From Cytobacillus purgationiresistens (GTDB lineage: Bacteria; Bacillota; Bacilli; Bacillales; Cytobacillaceae), in assembly GCF_030813235.1 (NCBI RefSeq), contig NZ_JAUSUB010000008.1, positions 62,001 through 126,000 on the forward strand: DNA of 64,000 nt, in the 5' to 3' direction. A program made the position numbers and the translations under genes. Below, one piece after another: positions 1 to 8,161 of this stretch. The notes below the pieces were generated by a model. It searched no databases. It saw only the letters and a list, made by a program, of their open reading frames with translations, and was not told the origin of the DNA. Position 1 is the first letter of the stretch; each line of letters opens with the position of its first letter.

Positions 1-836
1 CCACCACACCCTGCAATCCGTAAATCAGTAAAATCAAGCTCCTTAATTGATGGGTTACTTAGAAACAATGTATACATTGTCGGTACACCAAGAAAAATCG
101 TGATTTTTTTTTGCGCTATCTTATTCAGAATTTCGTCGGCAACAAATCGTTCCTCTAAATAAACTTTACTGCCTTTATATACAGCCTGCCATATTCCTTG
201 CAGCTTGGCATAGGCATGAAAGATTGGCAAAACGACGAGAATGCGGTCATCCTTTGTCACCTCACTCATTTCAGCACAAGTATGTGACATCCAATCAAGA
301 TTACTATGTGTAATAATCGCACCCTTTGGTTTACCTGTTGTTCCCGAAGTATAAATAATTTGCGCTGGATCCTCTTTCCCTTTGTCTTCAAGAAAAAAGT
401 CTTGTATCATTCCATTAACGTCCTCCCATGAAACACAGTTCTTCTCCTTCCTTAAAGAAAAGACCGTTTTCACGGTGGATACAGGCGGCAGTGCCTTTAA
501 TACTGCTTCTATAGCAATCTCATCTGCAATAACCGCTTCTGCTTCTGAATCATTAAGAATATAGGTGATTTCTGATTCCTTAAACGCTGGATTAATTGGT
601 ATTACTGTCGCTCCAAGAGAAAGTAATGAAAAATAGGCGATGACATATTCAGGCTTATTCCCCATCATTAGCCCAACATGTGACCTATCCTTAATGCCAT
701 ATTCCCTAAAGCCCACTGCTTTTCTTTTTACTTGATCGGCAATTGCCTCATACGAAAAAGATTGATTTCGAAAAAAAATGAATGCTTCTGATGGATAGGT
801 CTCTGCTGAGTTGAATAACAATTGACTAATATTCAT
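1..836 (-). CDS. Acyl-CoA synthetase, AMP-binding family (N-terminal part, runs off left edge)
   Basis: A leftward frame stays open from an ATG at 836 to the window edge, giving about 278 residues. It should activate a carboxylic acid to its CoA thioester with ATP. The start MNISQLLFNSAETYP and the P-loop signature IIYTSGTTGKPKGAIITHSN, then PIFHAYAK and GVPTMYT, are typical of fatty-acyl-CoA ligases of the ANL superfamily. The start is preceded by an AGAGGGGG ribosome binding site about six bases upstream. The C-terminal hinge and lid domain lie outside the window. The substrate is not readable from what is visible, but the surrounding fatty acid genes favour a medium or long chain acid. Confidence 0.9.
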   Translation of the reverse strand, partial: MNISQLLFNSAETYPSEAFIFFRNQSFSYEAIADQVKRKAVGFREYGIKDRSHVGLMMGNKPEYVIAYFSLLSLGATVIPINPAFKESEITYILNDSEAEAVIADEIAIEAVLKALPPVSTVKTVFSLRKEKNCVSWEDVNGMIQDFFLEDKGKEDPAQIIYTSGTTGKPKGAIITHSNLDWMSHTCAEMSEVTKDDRILVVLPIFHAYAKLQGIWQAVYKGSKVYLEERFVADEILNKIAQKKITIFLGVPTMYTLFLSNPSIKELDFTDLRIAGCG

Positions 837-1167
837 CAAATATCCCCCTCTTCTAAAATTAAAAATGATCATGCCTAGCGACCCACTGAATGCGCTTGCA
901 TTTTATTTTGAATACCCCGTTTGATATCCATTCAATTGATTAACACTCAATAGAACCTTATTATATTGATGCAATTTATATGCCAGTTCCCTTTTTTCCT
1001 CAATGTCAGGAATTTATCATTATAACTGTCTGATGAAAAAGACATTGTCTTATTTTCGAGAGACAAGTGTTTACTATTTGAGAATTTCATCAAAAAGGGG
1101 CGCATTATAACGGAGCTTTCTGGAGGAGAATAATAAAAACTAAAGTAATCATACATAAAGTACGTGA
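837..1167. other. Intergenic region, no supported gene
   Basis: This 331-base stretch separates the leftward acyl-CoA synthetase from the rightward LuxR-type gene. I see the ribosome binding site of the synthetase at its left end and no convincing coding frame. A GGAGG at 1122-1126 lies about 40 bases before the ATG at 1168, too far to serve it. Short open pieces between 1000 and 1167 could be the decayed N-terminal part of the LuxR gene, but no domain is recognisable. Confidence 0.5.
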
Positions 1168-1473
1168 ATGGGTAATGAAAAAGGAACAACCATAGATGAA
1201 GATATGCTGTCTTCTCTTACCCTTTTTGGAAAGCTTGTCGGAAAATTTGTGGAAGAATCTGATCTGCCCAGTCAAGGTACAGGGTTATCAAAACGAGAGC
1301 TTGAAGTGATGAAACGCATTTCATGGGGAGAACGAACAAAGGATATGGCTGCGGCAATGCAAATTAGCGAGTTAACAATTAATCAATACGTCAAGTCTTC
1401 CATAAAGAAGCTGAGTGCACATAATCGGGCACATGCTGTTGGATTATTAATTAGAAGAGGGATTTTAACCTAA
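1168..1473 (+). CDS. Short LuxR-type helix-turn-helix DNA-binding protein, possibly 5'-truncated
   Basis: The 101 residues are almost entirely a LuxR/GerE DNA-binding domain: LSKRELEVMKRIS, then the recognition-helix stretch ISELTINQYVKSSIKKL and the tail AHAVGLLIRRGIL. Residues 1-40 form a short leader without a recognisable sensor domain. Full LuxR family regulators usually carry about 120 more residues at the N-terminus (receiver, PAS or GAF). A TGA stop lies directly before the ATG and no good ribosome binding site stands in front of it, so the gene may be the surviving 3' part of a longer regulator. It might also start at the ATG at 1204. Its neighbours suggest a role in lipid or organic acid gene control, which is inference. 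Confidence 0.6.
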   Translation: MGNEKGTTIDEDMLSSLTLFGKLVGKFVEESDLPSQGTGLSKRELEVMKRISWGERTKDMAAAMQISELTINQYVKSSIKKLSAHNRAHAVGLLIRRGILT

Positions 1474-1535
1474 TTTTGTAAGCGCTTTATTTAATGTTTT
1501 TGATTGCTTGAGATACTAAAAATGAACAGAAAGTG

Positions 1536-1578
1536 GGCAACCATAAAAGGAATCTCAAATCATCCTTTTACGGCTGCC
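1536..1578 (-). terminator. Intrinsic terminator of the YeiH-type gene
   Basis: The arms 1536-1551 and 1563-1578 can form a 16-bp stem. Read on the minus strand RNA, the two apparent mismatches become G-U pairs, so the stem is fully paired in that direction only. It sits just past the stop codon of the leftward gene ending at 1599. Confidence 0.6.
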
Positions 1579-1598
1579 TAATCGCTCTTTATTATTTT

Positions 1599-2621
1599 TT
1601 AATTAATTCGCAAAAAATAGATGAGTGCAAACCCAATCACCATGAGGACAACCGTTCCTAAGAATGCTGCATAGAAAATATTAAATCCTAGCTTCTTGAA
1701 AACGGACAACTCCACTTTTAATCCTAGTCCAGCCATAGCCATCCCTAACAGCAGATATGAGACTGTCACAGATCCGTTAACTATAGCTTCAGGCAATATC
1801 CCCGAAGTATTCACAGCGCTCATAGCAAGAAAGCCAAAGATAAACCAGGGAATCGGCAATTTTTTTATAGAAAAACTTTTCTTTTCTTGTGTCTTGTTCT
1901 CTGTTTTACTCACATAGAGGCCAATTAGAACCGCTACGGGTACAAGCAGAACAACTCTGGTCAGCTTAACAACTATGGCAATGTCTTCTGACTCGGCCCC
2001 ACCTGCTGATGACGCAGCAATTGCATGGGCAATTTCATGCAAGGTTCCACCTGAGAATATACCAAACTGATAAGTTGTCAATGGCAGCATAGGAAACAGC
2101 AGTGTATAGAGAATTGTGAACAATGTACCAAGAACAGCTATCACCGCTACACTAACAGCCGTTACATTTTCCTTAGCCTTTACAAGCGGAGCAATAGCTA
2201 CAATTGCAGCTGCTCCGCAAATCGCTGTGCCGCAAGCCGTTAAGATGCTTAAAGTCTTATCGACTTTAAACAACCTCGCCAGTGCATATACGACAGCTAA
2301 TGTCATGCTTAGCAAGATGCTAGCATACAGGAATGGAAAGATTCCAGCTTCGTAAATATCTCCTAAATTCAACCTCATCCCTAATAAAATAATCCCTATG
2401 CGCAATAGCTTTTTACTTGAAAACTCAATGCCGCTCAAATATTGTGGCTGCACATTCACCGTATGGCTCCAAATAATACCAAGAACAATGGCTAACACGA
2501 GCTGACCAACGATTGCAAGGTATGGAAGCTGGGCTAGTATAGCAGCTGTCATGGCAATAATTAAAGTGATTAATAACCCCATATAAAAAGAACGTTTTTG
2601 ATATTCTTTCTTCATCTGCAT
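1599..2621 (-). CDS. YeiH/UPF0324 family membrane protein (putative sulfate exporter family)
   Basis: This 340-residue integral membrane protein has about ten hydrophobic segments and the family landmarks AIVLGIIWSH, LGMRLNLGDIYEAG, TACGTAICGAAAIVAIAP and GTLHEIAHAIAA. The family (YeiH/YadS, Conserved_hypothetical_protein_698) is placed among putative sulfate exporters, but the transported substrate is not settled. Its start has AGGAGG seven bases upstream. It is divergent from a LysR regulator with 104 bases between them, the same arrangement as yeiH-yeiE in Escherichia coli, so that regulator probably controls it. Confidence 0.85.
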   Translation of the reverse strand: MQMKKEYQKRSFYMGLLITLIIAMTAAILAQLPYLAIVGQLVLAIVLGIIWSHTVNVQPQYLSGIEFSSKKLLRIGIILLGMRLNLGDIYEAGIFPFLYASILLSMTLAVVYALARLFKVDKTLSILTACGTAICGAAAIVAIAPLVKAKENVTAVSVAVIAVLGTLFTILYTLLFPMLPLTTYQFGIFSGGTLHEIAHAIAASSAGGAESEDIAIVVKLTRVVLLVPVAVLIGLYVSKTENKTQEKKSFSIKKLPIPWFIFGFLAMSAVNTSGILPEAIVNGSVTVSYLLLGMAMAGLGLKVELSVFKKLGFNIFYAAFLGTVVLMVIGFALIYFLRIN

Positions 2622-2725
2622 GTTATTTCCTCCTGACTCTTTTAAGCATACTCCTCCCCTTCCTATTTGTTAAATGAATATATATAATTATATTTATACA
2701 AAATATTAATAAATGAGGTATCTAT

Positions 2726-3592
2726 ATGCATATGGATGAACTTGAGACGTTTATCACATTGGTGCAAGAGAAGAATTTCACAAAAACAGCTGTTAAACGG
2801 GGATTATCTCAGCCTACTGTAAGCGTACATATCAAGAATTTGGAGAATGAATTTTCCACTTCACTTATTACGCGGACAACGAAGCATGTCAGCTTGACGG
2901 CAGAGGGTGAACTCTTTTATGATCATGTTTTGCAAATGAGAGCTTTGTATAAGAATATCCAAGAATCTCTTTATCAGAAAAAGCTGGAAGCGTCTGGACT
3001 CATTCGAATCGGTGCGAGCTTTACAATAGGTGAATATTTGCTGCCAAAGGTTATTGCAAGCATGCATTCATCCTATGGGCAATTGGATTTCCATATTACA
3101 ATTGGAAACACAGATGCGATGATTAATGCTGTTCGCCGACTGGAAGTCGACATCGGTTTAGTTGAAGGGCACGGTCACTCCAAGGATGTAGTTCAAACAC
3201 CCTTTCAGGAGGATCTGCTTGTCATTGTCCGCTCTCCTCTATTTAAAAAGCCCATTCATACTTTGGAAGACCTGCATGAACAAGTATGGATTATTCGTGA
3301 AGAGGGTTCAGGCACTAGGCAATCCTTTGAACACTTGATTACAACCAATAACATCCGAGTGGGTTCTACCTTCATATTTAGCTCAACCCAAGGAATCAAA
3401 GGAAGCGTCATTAATGGAATGGGCATCGCCTTGCTTTCAGAAGCAGCCATCCAAGAAGAGCTCAACCATGGAACACTTGAAATTGTTCCAATTGAAGGGC
3501 TTTACGAAAGACGAGCATTTTCATATGTACTTACGAAAGGAACGAAACCAAATAGGAATATTAAACTGCTTCTAGACTCATTAAAGGAGTAA
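2726..3592 (+). CDS. LysR family transcriptional regulator (divergent to YeiH)
   Basis: A 288-residue protein with an N-terminal winged helix-turn-helix (MDELETFITLVQEKNFTKTA, SQPTVSVHIKNLENEF) and a periplasmic-binding-like effector domain from about residue 90. Such proteins bind the shared promoter of a divergent target and respond to a small molecule. The target here is most likely the YeiH-type gene. GAGG stands seven bases before the first ATG at 2726, and a second ATG at 2732 is also possible. The effector is unknown. The CysL/YeiE-like placement would suit a sulfur or stress signal, which is inference. Confidence 0.9.
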   Translation: MHMDELETFITLVQEKNFTKTAVKRGLSQPTVSVHIKNLENEFSTSLITRTTKHVSLTAEGELFYDHVLQMRALYKNIQESLYQKKLEASGLIRIGASFTIGEYLLPKVIASMHSSYGQLDFHITIGNTDAMINAVRRLEVDIGLVEGHGHSKDVVQTPFQEDLLVIVRSPLFKKPIHTLEDLHEQVWIIREEGSGTRQSFEHLITTNNIRVGSTFIFSSTQGIKGSVINGMGIALLSEAAIQEELNHGTLEIVPIEGLYERRAFSYVLTKGTKPNRNIKLLLDSLKE

Positions 3593-3597
3593 ATTCG

Positions 3598-3840
3598 ATG
3601 GTAAAAAATAGATTTCTTCCTGCCAACTGGAAGCTTACAGAAGAGGATATACTTATACCTCCTATTCATCTGGCATCCGATTAACGATGTACTACTCGCC
3701 AAATTGATCCATTCGAGGGCTTACATCAGTTATATATCCAGGCAAACTTAACATTATCATCTTGTTCTGTTAGCTTTGTCTGCATATGCTAACGTCCCTG
3801 TTTCTGCTTTTCATAGAAATAATTATGTTCCCAGCTAAGA
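3598..3840 (+). pseudogene. Decayed short coding region after the LysR gene
   Basis: An ATG at 3598 has a textbook AAAGGAG ribosome binding site overlapping the end of the LysR gene. The frame MVKNRFLPANWKLTEEDIL stops after 28 codons. In another frame the following DNA reads INDVLLAKLIHSRAYISYISRQ, then after a stop HYHLVLLALSAYANVPVSAF. Together these look like one small protein broken by a frameshift and a stop. I cannot name the family. The evidence is only the good start signal and the protein-like composition of the pieces. Confidence 0.35.
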
Positions 3841-3841
3841 A

Positions 3842-3881
3842 AAAACAGCTTAGAGAATGTGTACATTCCCCAAGCTGTTTT
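3842..3881. terminator. Bidirectional intrinsic terminator
   Basis: AAAACAGCTT at 3842-3851 pairs with AAGCTGTTTT at 3872-3881, and the loop holds a second small palindrome GAATGTGTACATTC. T-rich DNA follows on both strands. It directly follows the stop codon of the leftward acetoacetate-CoA ligase. Confidence 0.75.
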
Positions 3882-3885
3882 AATT

Positions 3886-5865
3886 TTACTTCTTTATATT
3901 TAGTTTTTCTGCTAAATCGATATAATATTGCAATGTTCCGGGGTTTGCCATCGACCCTGGGTTGACGACCTTTTCCAGTGGCATTCCTAATAAAATTTTT
4001 CTTACAGGTACTTCGAGCTTTTTGCCTGTTAATGTTTTAGGAATTTCGTTCACCTCGTAAATTTCATTTGGTACGAAGCGAGGAGATACCATCTGTTTGA
4101 TTTTCGACTTAATTTTATTTTTCAAATCGTTATTGAGCTCTGTACCCTCTTTTAAAACGACAAACAATAGCATAAATGATTCTCTGCCCAGCAGCTCCAG
4201 ATCAATCACCATGCTTTCGGTGACTTCTTCCAATCCTTCAGCAGCTCGATAGATTTCACTGGTTCCTAAGCGGACCCCGTGGCGATTGATTGTTGAATCT
4301 GAACGTCCATAAATGACACAGCTGCCCTTTTCATCAATCTGAATCCAGTCACCATGACGCCAAATGCCAGGATACATATCAAAATAACTTTCATGATAGC
4401 GCTCGTTATTTTCATCCTTCCAGAAATAAAGCGGCATGGAAGGCATAGGATCTGTAATTACAAGTTCTCCTACCTCATTAATCACCTCATTGCCGTCATC
4501 ATCAAATGACTGCACATTTGCACCTAATGAACGCCCTTGAATCTCTCCAGCGTAAACAGGCAGGATAGGCGAGCCGCCAACAAACGCGGTGCATACATCC
4601 GTACCTCCGCTAGTAGAGACGAGCCACACATCTTTTTTCACATTATCATAAACCCAATTGAATCCATCAACAGTAAGCGGCGAGCCTGTAGAGCATATCG
4701 CTTTCAATTTATCAAAGCGGTATCTTCCATTTGGTTTCACTCCAAACTTCAAGTTTGCACTTAGGAAGGCTGCGCTTGTGCCGAAGAAGGTTACACCAGC
4801 TTCATCTGCTAAATTCCAAAGCACATCGATATTCGGATAGGAAGGGCTGCCATCATAAAGGACGACTGTTCCTCCAGCAAGAAGACCGCCGACTAGCAAG
4901 TTCCACATCATCCAGCCAGTTGTTGTAAACCAGAAAAAGACATCCTCCTCATTCACACCTTGTTCCACTATTAAAGTTTTCAGATGTTCGATTAGGATAC
5001 CGCCTTGACTCTGTACAATCGGTTTCGGCAATCCTGTTGTGCCAGAAGAAAAGAGAATCCAAAGAGGATGGTCGAATGGCAAACTTTCAAAAATAAGCTC
5101 GCTCTTTTCCTGTAAAACCTCTTCCCATTTCACTGTAGACTTAGTCAACTCAATATCATTCGCATTTATATTCGAGATGAGAACTGTCTGCTTTAACGAA
5201 GGCAGTGCAGCCTGCAACTCAGCAACACTTGAAAGACGGTTATGCAGCTTGCCATTATAAGAATAGCCATCTACAGCAAATAAAACAGTCGGCTCAATTT
5301 GTTTTAAGCGATCTATGACACTACCTGTCCCGAAGTCCGGTGAACTGCTGGACCAAATTGCACCGAGGCTTGCACAGGCAAGGAAAGCTGCAATCGTTTC
5401 CGGGATATTAGGCATATAACCAACCACTCGATCTCCAGCCTTTACGCCAAGCTTTCTTAAATAATGGGCAACTGATGCTGTTTTTTCCTGGAGCTGGTCC
5501 CAACTAATTTCAGTTCGTTGTAACGTTTCCGATTGAAAAATTAACGCAGGCTTTGATTTGCTATGGTTGCGGAAAACATGCTCTGCATAATTAATAGTTG
5601 AACCAGCAAACCATTTTGCGCCTGGCATTTTTCTTGAGTCTAATACTTGATCATATGGCGTTTTCGAGATGACATTACAATATGTCCAAATGCTTCCCCA
5701 AAACTCTTCCAGTTCATCAACAGACCATTTCCATAGCTCCAGTTGATTGCTAAAGGTATGCCCCTTCTCTTCCTTAAGCCAATTCATGAATAAAGTGACA
5801 CCTGATGTTTTAATTTGTTGTTGTGATGGTTCCCATAATAAACTGCCTTCAGTAACCGTTTTCAT
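3886..5865 (-). CDS. Acetoacetate-CoA ligase (acetoacetyl-CoA synthetase)
   Basis: The product of about 659 residues activates acetoacetate to acetoacetyl-CoA with ATP, releasing AMP and pyrophosphate. The N-terminal block LFMNWLKEEKG...ELWKWSVDELEEFWGSIW is characteristic of acetoacetate-CoA ligases among ANL enzymes. The adenylation motif LFSSGTTGLPKPIVQSQGG, the TTTGWMMWN block, WRHGDWI and the C-terminal PKTLTGKKLEVPVR with the catalytic lysine are all present. I chose the ATG at 5865 because AGGGGG stands about seven bases before it; an upstream in-frame ATG at 5892 has none. It lies near thiolase and hydroxyacyl-CoA dehydrogenase genes, fitting use of ketone bodies or polyhydroxybutyrate products. 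Confidence 0.92.
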   Translation of the reverse strand: MKTVTEGSLLWEPSQQQIKTSGVTLFMNWLKEEKGHTFSNQLELWKWSVDELEEFWGSIWTYCNVISKTPYDQVLDSRKMPGAKWFAGSTINYAEHVFRNHSKSKPALIFQSETLQRTEISWDQLQEKTASVAHYLRKLGVKAGDRVVGYMPNIPETIAAFLACASLGAIWSSSSPDFGTGSVIDRLKQIEPTVLFAVDGYSYNGKLHNRLSSVAELQAALPSLKQTVLISNINANDIELTKSTVKWEEVLQEKSELIFESLPFDHPLWILFSSGTTGLPKPIVQSQGGILIEHLKTLIVEQGVNEEDVFFWFTTTGWMMWNLLVGGLLAGGTVVLYDGSPSYPNIDVLWNLADEAGVTFFGTSAAFLSANLKFGVKPNGRYRFDKLKAICSTGSPLTVDGFNWVYDNVKKDVWLVSTSGGTDVCTAFVGGSPILPVYAGEIQGRSLGANVQSFDDDGNEVINEVGELVITDPMPSMPLYFWKDENNERYHESYFDMYPGIWRHGDWIQIDEKGSCVIYGRSDSTINRHGVRLGTSEIYRAAEGLEEVTESMVIDLELLGRESFMLLFVVLKEGTELNNDLKNKIKSKIKQMVSPRFVPNEIYEVNEIPKTLTGKKLEVPVRKILLGMPLEKVVNPGSMANPGTLQYYIDLAEKLNIKK

Positions 5866-6094
5866 TTTTATCCCCCTAGCTACATCATCCATTAAGAAAA
5901 TCTATCAATTCAAACAAATTAAATATTTTGATATTTTAATATTAGTATGCAAAGAGCTTACTGTCAACGAATTGAACGACTAGTCATTCAATATTCAAAT
6001 AAAAATAATTTTCTTAATTCGCCATCATACCGGCATTATAAGGGATTTCAACCATTTGAACAGTCAAATTTATGAGAATTGCGGAATAAAAACT

Positions 6095-6123
6095 TTGACA
6101 TCTCATTTAAAATAATGTAAATT
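6095..6123 (+). promoter_or_regulatory. Probable sigma-A promoter of guaC
   Basis: TTGACA at 6095-6100 is followed after 17 bases by TAAATT at 6118-6123. The start of transcription would fall near 6130, within the inverted PurBox-like pair described separately. Confidence 0.55.
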
Positions 6124-6129
6124 ACCTTA

Positions 6130-6173
6130 TGGACGAACAATTTTATAAATAACGTCTAATAATATTCGTATTT
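6130..6173 (+). promoter_or_regulatory. Candidate PurR operator (inverted PurBoxes) before guaC
   Basis: GACGAACAATT (CGAA at 6134-6137) and its inverted partner AATATTCGTAT (TTCG at 6165-6168) are separated so that the conserved CGAA cores lie 27 bases apart. That matches two 14-bp PurBoxes with the 16-17 base gap used by Bacillus PurR, and guaC is a known PurR regulon member in Bacillus subtilis. Purine-rich medium would therefore repress guaC. Binding was not tested. Confidence 0.55.
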
Positions 6174-6186
6174 AGGGGTGCCATCT

Positions 6187-7170
6187 ATGGAAAACGTATT
6201 TGATTATGAAGATATTCAACTAATTCCTGCAAAATGCATTGTTAACAGCCGATCAGAATGTGATACATCTATCACTTTAGGAAAACATACATTTACATTG
6301 CCAGTTGTTCCAGCAAATATGCAAACAATCATAGATGAAAAAATAGCTATTTACCTTGCAGAAAACGGATATTTCTATGTTATGCATCGTTTTCAACCAG
6401 AAAAGCGTCAAGCTTTTATCCAAGATATGCAAGCAAGAAATTTAATCGCCTCTATCAGTGTTGGGGTAAAAGAAGAAGAATATGGCTTCATTGAACATTT
6501 AGCTAATGAAAATATTATTCCAGAATATATTACCATTGATATTGCACACGGACATTCAAATGCTGTAATTAAAATGATTCAACATATTAAAGTGCACTTA
6601 CCTGAAAGCTTCGTCATTGCTGGAAATGTTGGTACGCCTGAGGCAGTAAGAGAATTAGAAAATGCCGGGGCTGACGCAACTAAAGTCGGCATTGGACCAG
6701 GTAAAGTTTGTATCACAAAAATTAAAACAGGCTTTGGTACTGGAGGCTGGCAATTAGCAGCACTTCGCTGGTGCGCAAAAGCAGCAAGCAAACCAATTAT
6801 CGCTGACGGCGGCATTCGTACTCATGGCGACATCGCAAAATCAATCCGTTTCGGCGCAACAATGGTTATGATTGGTTCTCTATTTGCCGGACACGAAGAA
6901 TCACCAGGCGAAACTTTTGAAAAAGACGGAAAGCTATTCAAAGAATACTTCGGTTCAGCATCAGAGTTCCAAAAAGGCGAAAAGAAAAACGTCGAAGGTA
7001 AAAAAATGTTCGTCGAGCATAAAGGCTCACTTGTCGATACGCTTAAAGAAATGGAGCAAGACCTGCAATCTTCTATTTCTTATGCAGGAGGCAATAAATT
7101 AGAGTCCATCCGCAATGTTGACTACGTTGTTGTGAAAAACTCTATCTTTAATGGAGATAAGGTTTATTAA
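6187..7170 (+). CDS. guaC: GMP reductase
   Basis: GuaC reduces GMP to IMP and ammonia with NADPH, returning guanine nucleotides to the adenine branch. The 327-residue sequence follows the Bacillus enzyme closely: [17 protein letters not shown] at the start, the nucleotide-binding loop [13 protein letters not shown] with the catalytic cysteine, [14 protein letters not shown], and the C-terminal [16 protein letters not shown]. An in-frame GTG at 6178 exists, but AGGGGTG at 6174-6180 sits correctly for the ATG at 6187. The gene stands alone between leftward operons. Confidence 0.97.
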   Translation: MENVFDYEDIQLIPAKCIVNSRSECDTSITLGKHTFTLPVVPANMQTIIDEKIAIYLAENGYFYVMHRFQPEKRQAFIQDMQARNLIASISVGVKEEEYGFIEHLANENIIPEYITIDIAHGHSNAVIKMIQHIKVHLPESFVIAGNVGTPEAVRELENAGADATKVGIGPGKVCITKIKTGFGTGGWQLAALRWCAKAASKPIIADGGIRTHGDIAKSIRFGATMVMIGSLFAGHEESPGETFEKDGKLFKEYFGSASEFQKGEKKNVEGKKMFVEHKGSLVDTLKEMEQDLQSSISYAGGNKLESIRNVDYVVVKNSIFNGDKVY

Positions 7171-7229
7171 GAGAAATTGAGTGAGGGTTTTATTTAGAAA
7201 TTTCAGGATATATATTCCATTTCATCGGA

Positions 7230-7345
7230 TTATCTATGATTCCCGCCGGATTAATTGCGGTTTTCGCCGGATTATTCCTTTTTCTGCCGAATTAATTACG
7301 ATTTTCGCTGAATTAATCACAGAACCGCCAATTTAATTGCTCTTA
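7230..7345. repeat. Degenerate ~21-bp tandem repeat downstream of guaC
   Basis: Five imperfect units of about 19-22 bases follow one another, each of the form CGCCGGATTAATTGCGGTTTT (variants CTGCCGAATTAATTACG and CGCTGAATTAATCAC). No reading frame uses them. They fill the gap between guaC and the terminator of the convergent acyl-CoA operon. Confidence 0.7.
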
Positions 7346-7353
7346 TCATCAAA

Positions 7354-7384
7354 AAAACGTGATCGGCTAAGCCGAACACGTTTT
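7354..7384. terminator. Terminator of the eight-gene acyl-CoA operon
   Basis: The hairpin AACGTG-A-TCGGC-TAA-GCCGA-A-CACGTT is flanked by A7 on the left and T4 on the right, so it can act in both directions. It overlaps the stop codon of the crotonase gene, the last gene of the leftward operon, and also faces guaC. Confidence 0.8.
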
Positions 7385-8159
7385 ATTTTGCTGTAAATTC
7401 AGGTTTTCGCTTTTCGATGAATGCGGCTGTGCCTTCTTTTTTATCATCTGTTGCAAAAAGGACAGCTTGGGCAAGACGTTCAATCATTTGTCCTGTTTTT
7501 AAATCTGTATCTGCGCCTAATTGAACGGCGATTTTAGCTAATCTTACGGCAAGCGGGCCTTTAGCGAGGATTTGTGCTGCCATTTCCTCTACTTTCGCCT
7601 TCAGATCAGCTAGGGGCACTACTTCTGATACGAGTCCACAAGTTTTTGCTTCCTCTGCCGATATAAACTTTCCGAGCAAAATCATTTCTAATGCTTTGCC
7701 GCGCCCGACAATTCTAGTTAAACGTTGCGTTCCACCTGCTCCAGGTATGATTGAAAGGTTTAGCTCAGGAAGTCCTATTTTGGCATGGTCTGCCATAACA
7801 CGAATATCAGAGGCGAGTGCGAGCTCACATCCTCCTCCTAATGCCAAGCCATTGATCATCGCTATTGTTGGCTTTTCGTAAGCTTCAATATAATCATATG
7901 CTTCCTGCATACCACCCGATTTTAAAACATCCAGTGGTTCACGGTTATTTAGCTGCTTTATATCAGCACCTGCAGCAAAGGCCTTGTCACCTTCGCCAGT
8001 AAATACAATACAGCCGACTTCTGCATCGCTCTTTAGCCCTTCAAGTGCATTTATGATTTCGCCTACCGTTTCCTTACTTAAACGATTGCGGACGTCTGGA
8101 AGATTGATGCTGATGTATGCAAGCTGACCTTCTTTTTTTACTAAAATAGAATCATACAT
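7383..8159 (-). CDS. Enoyl-CoA hydratase/isomerase (crotonase family)
   Basis: This 258-residue enzyme adds water to 2-enoyl-CoA in beta-oxidation. The oxyanion-hole segments FAAGADIKQL and ALGGGCELALASD and both catalytic glutamates are visible, one in GLPELNLSIIPGAGGTQRL and one in GRGKALEMILLGKFISAEEA. It therefore looks like a genuine hydratase, not a divergent superfamily member. It is the last gene of the operon and begins two bases after the thiolase stop, which implies translational coupling. Chain-length preference cannot be read; a 3-hydroxybutyryl-CoA dehydratase role is equally possible. Confidence 0.92.
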   Translation of the reverse strand: MYDSILVKKEGQLAYISINLPDVRNRLSKETVGEIINALEGLKSDAEVGCIVFTGEGDKAFAAGADIKQLNNREPLDVLKSGGMQEAYDYIEAYEKPTIAMINGLALGGGCELALASDIRVMADHAKIGLPELNLSIIPGAGGTQRLTRIVGRGKALEMILLGKFISAEEAKTCGLVSEVVPLADLKAKVEEMAAQILAKGPLAVRLAKIAVQLGADTDLKTGQMIERLAQAVLFATDDKKEGTAAFIEKRKPEFTAK

Positions 8160-8161
8160 CC

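Noticed and set aside
947-1189. 80-codon minus-strand ORF in the gap before the LuxR gene
   Set aside because: It overlaps the start of the LuxR frame, has no ribosome binding site and its composition is phenylalanine/tyrosine-rich as expected from AT-rich noncoding DNA.
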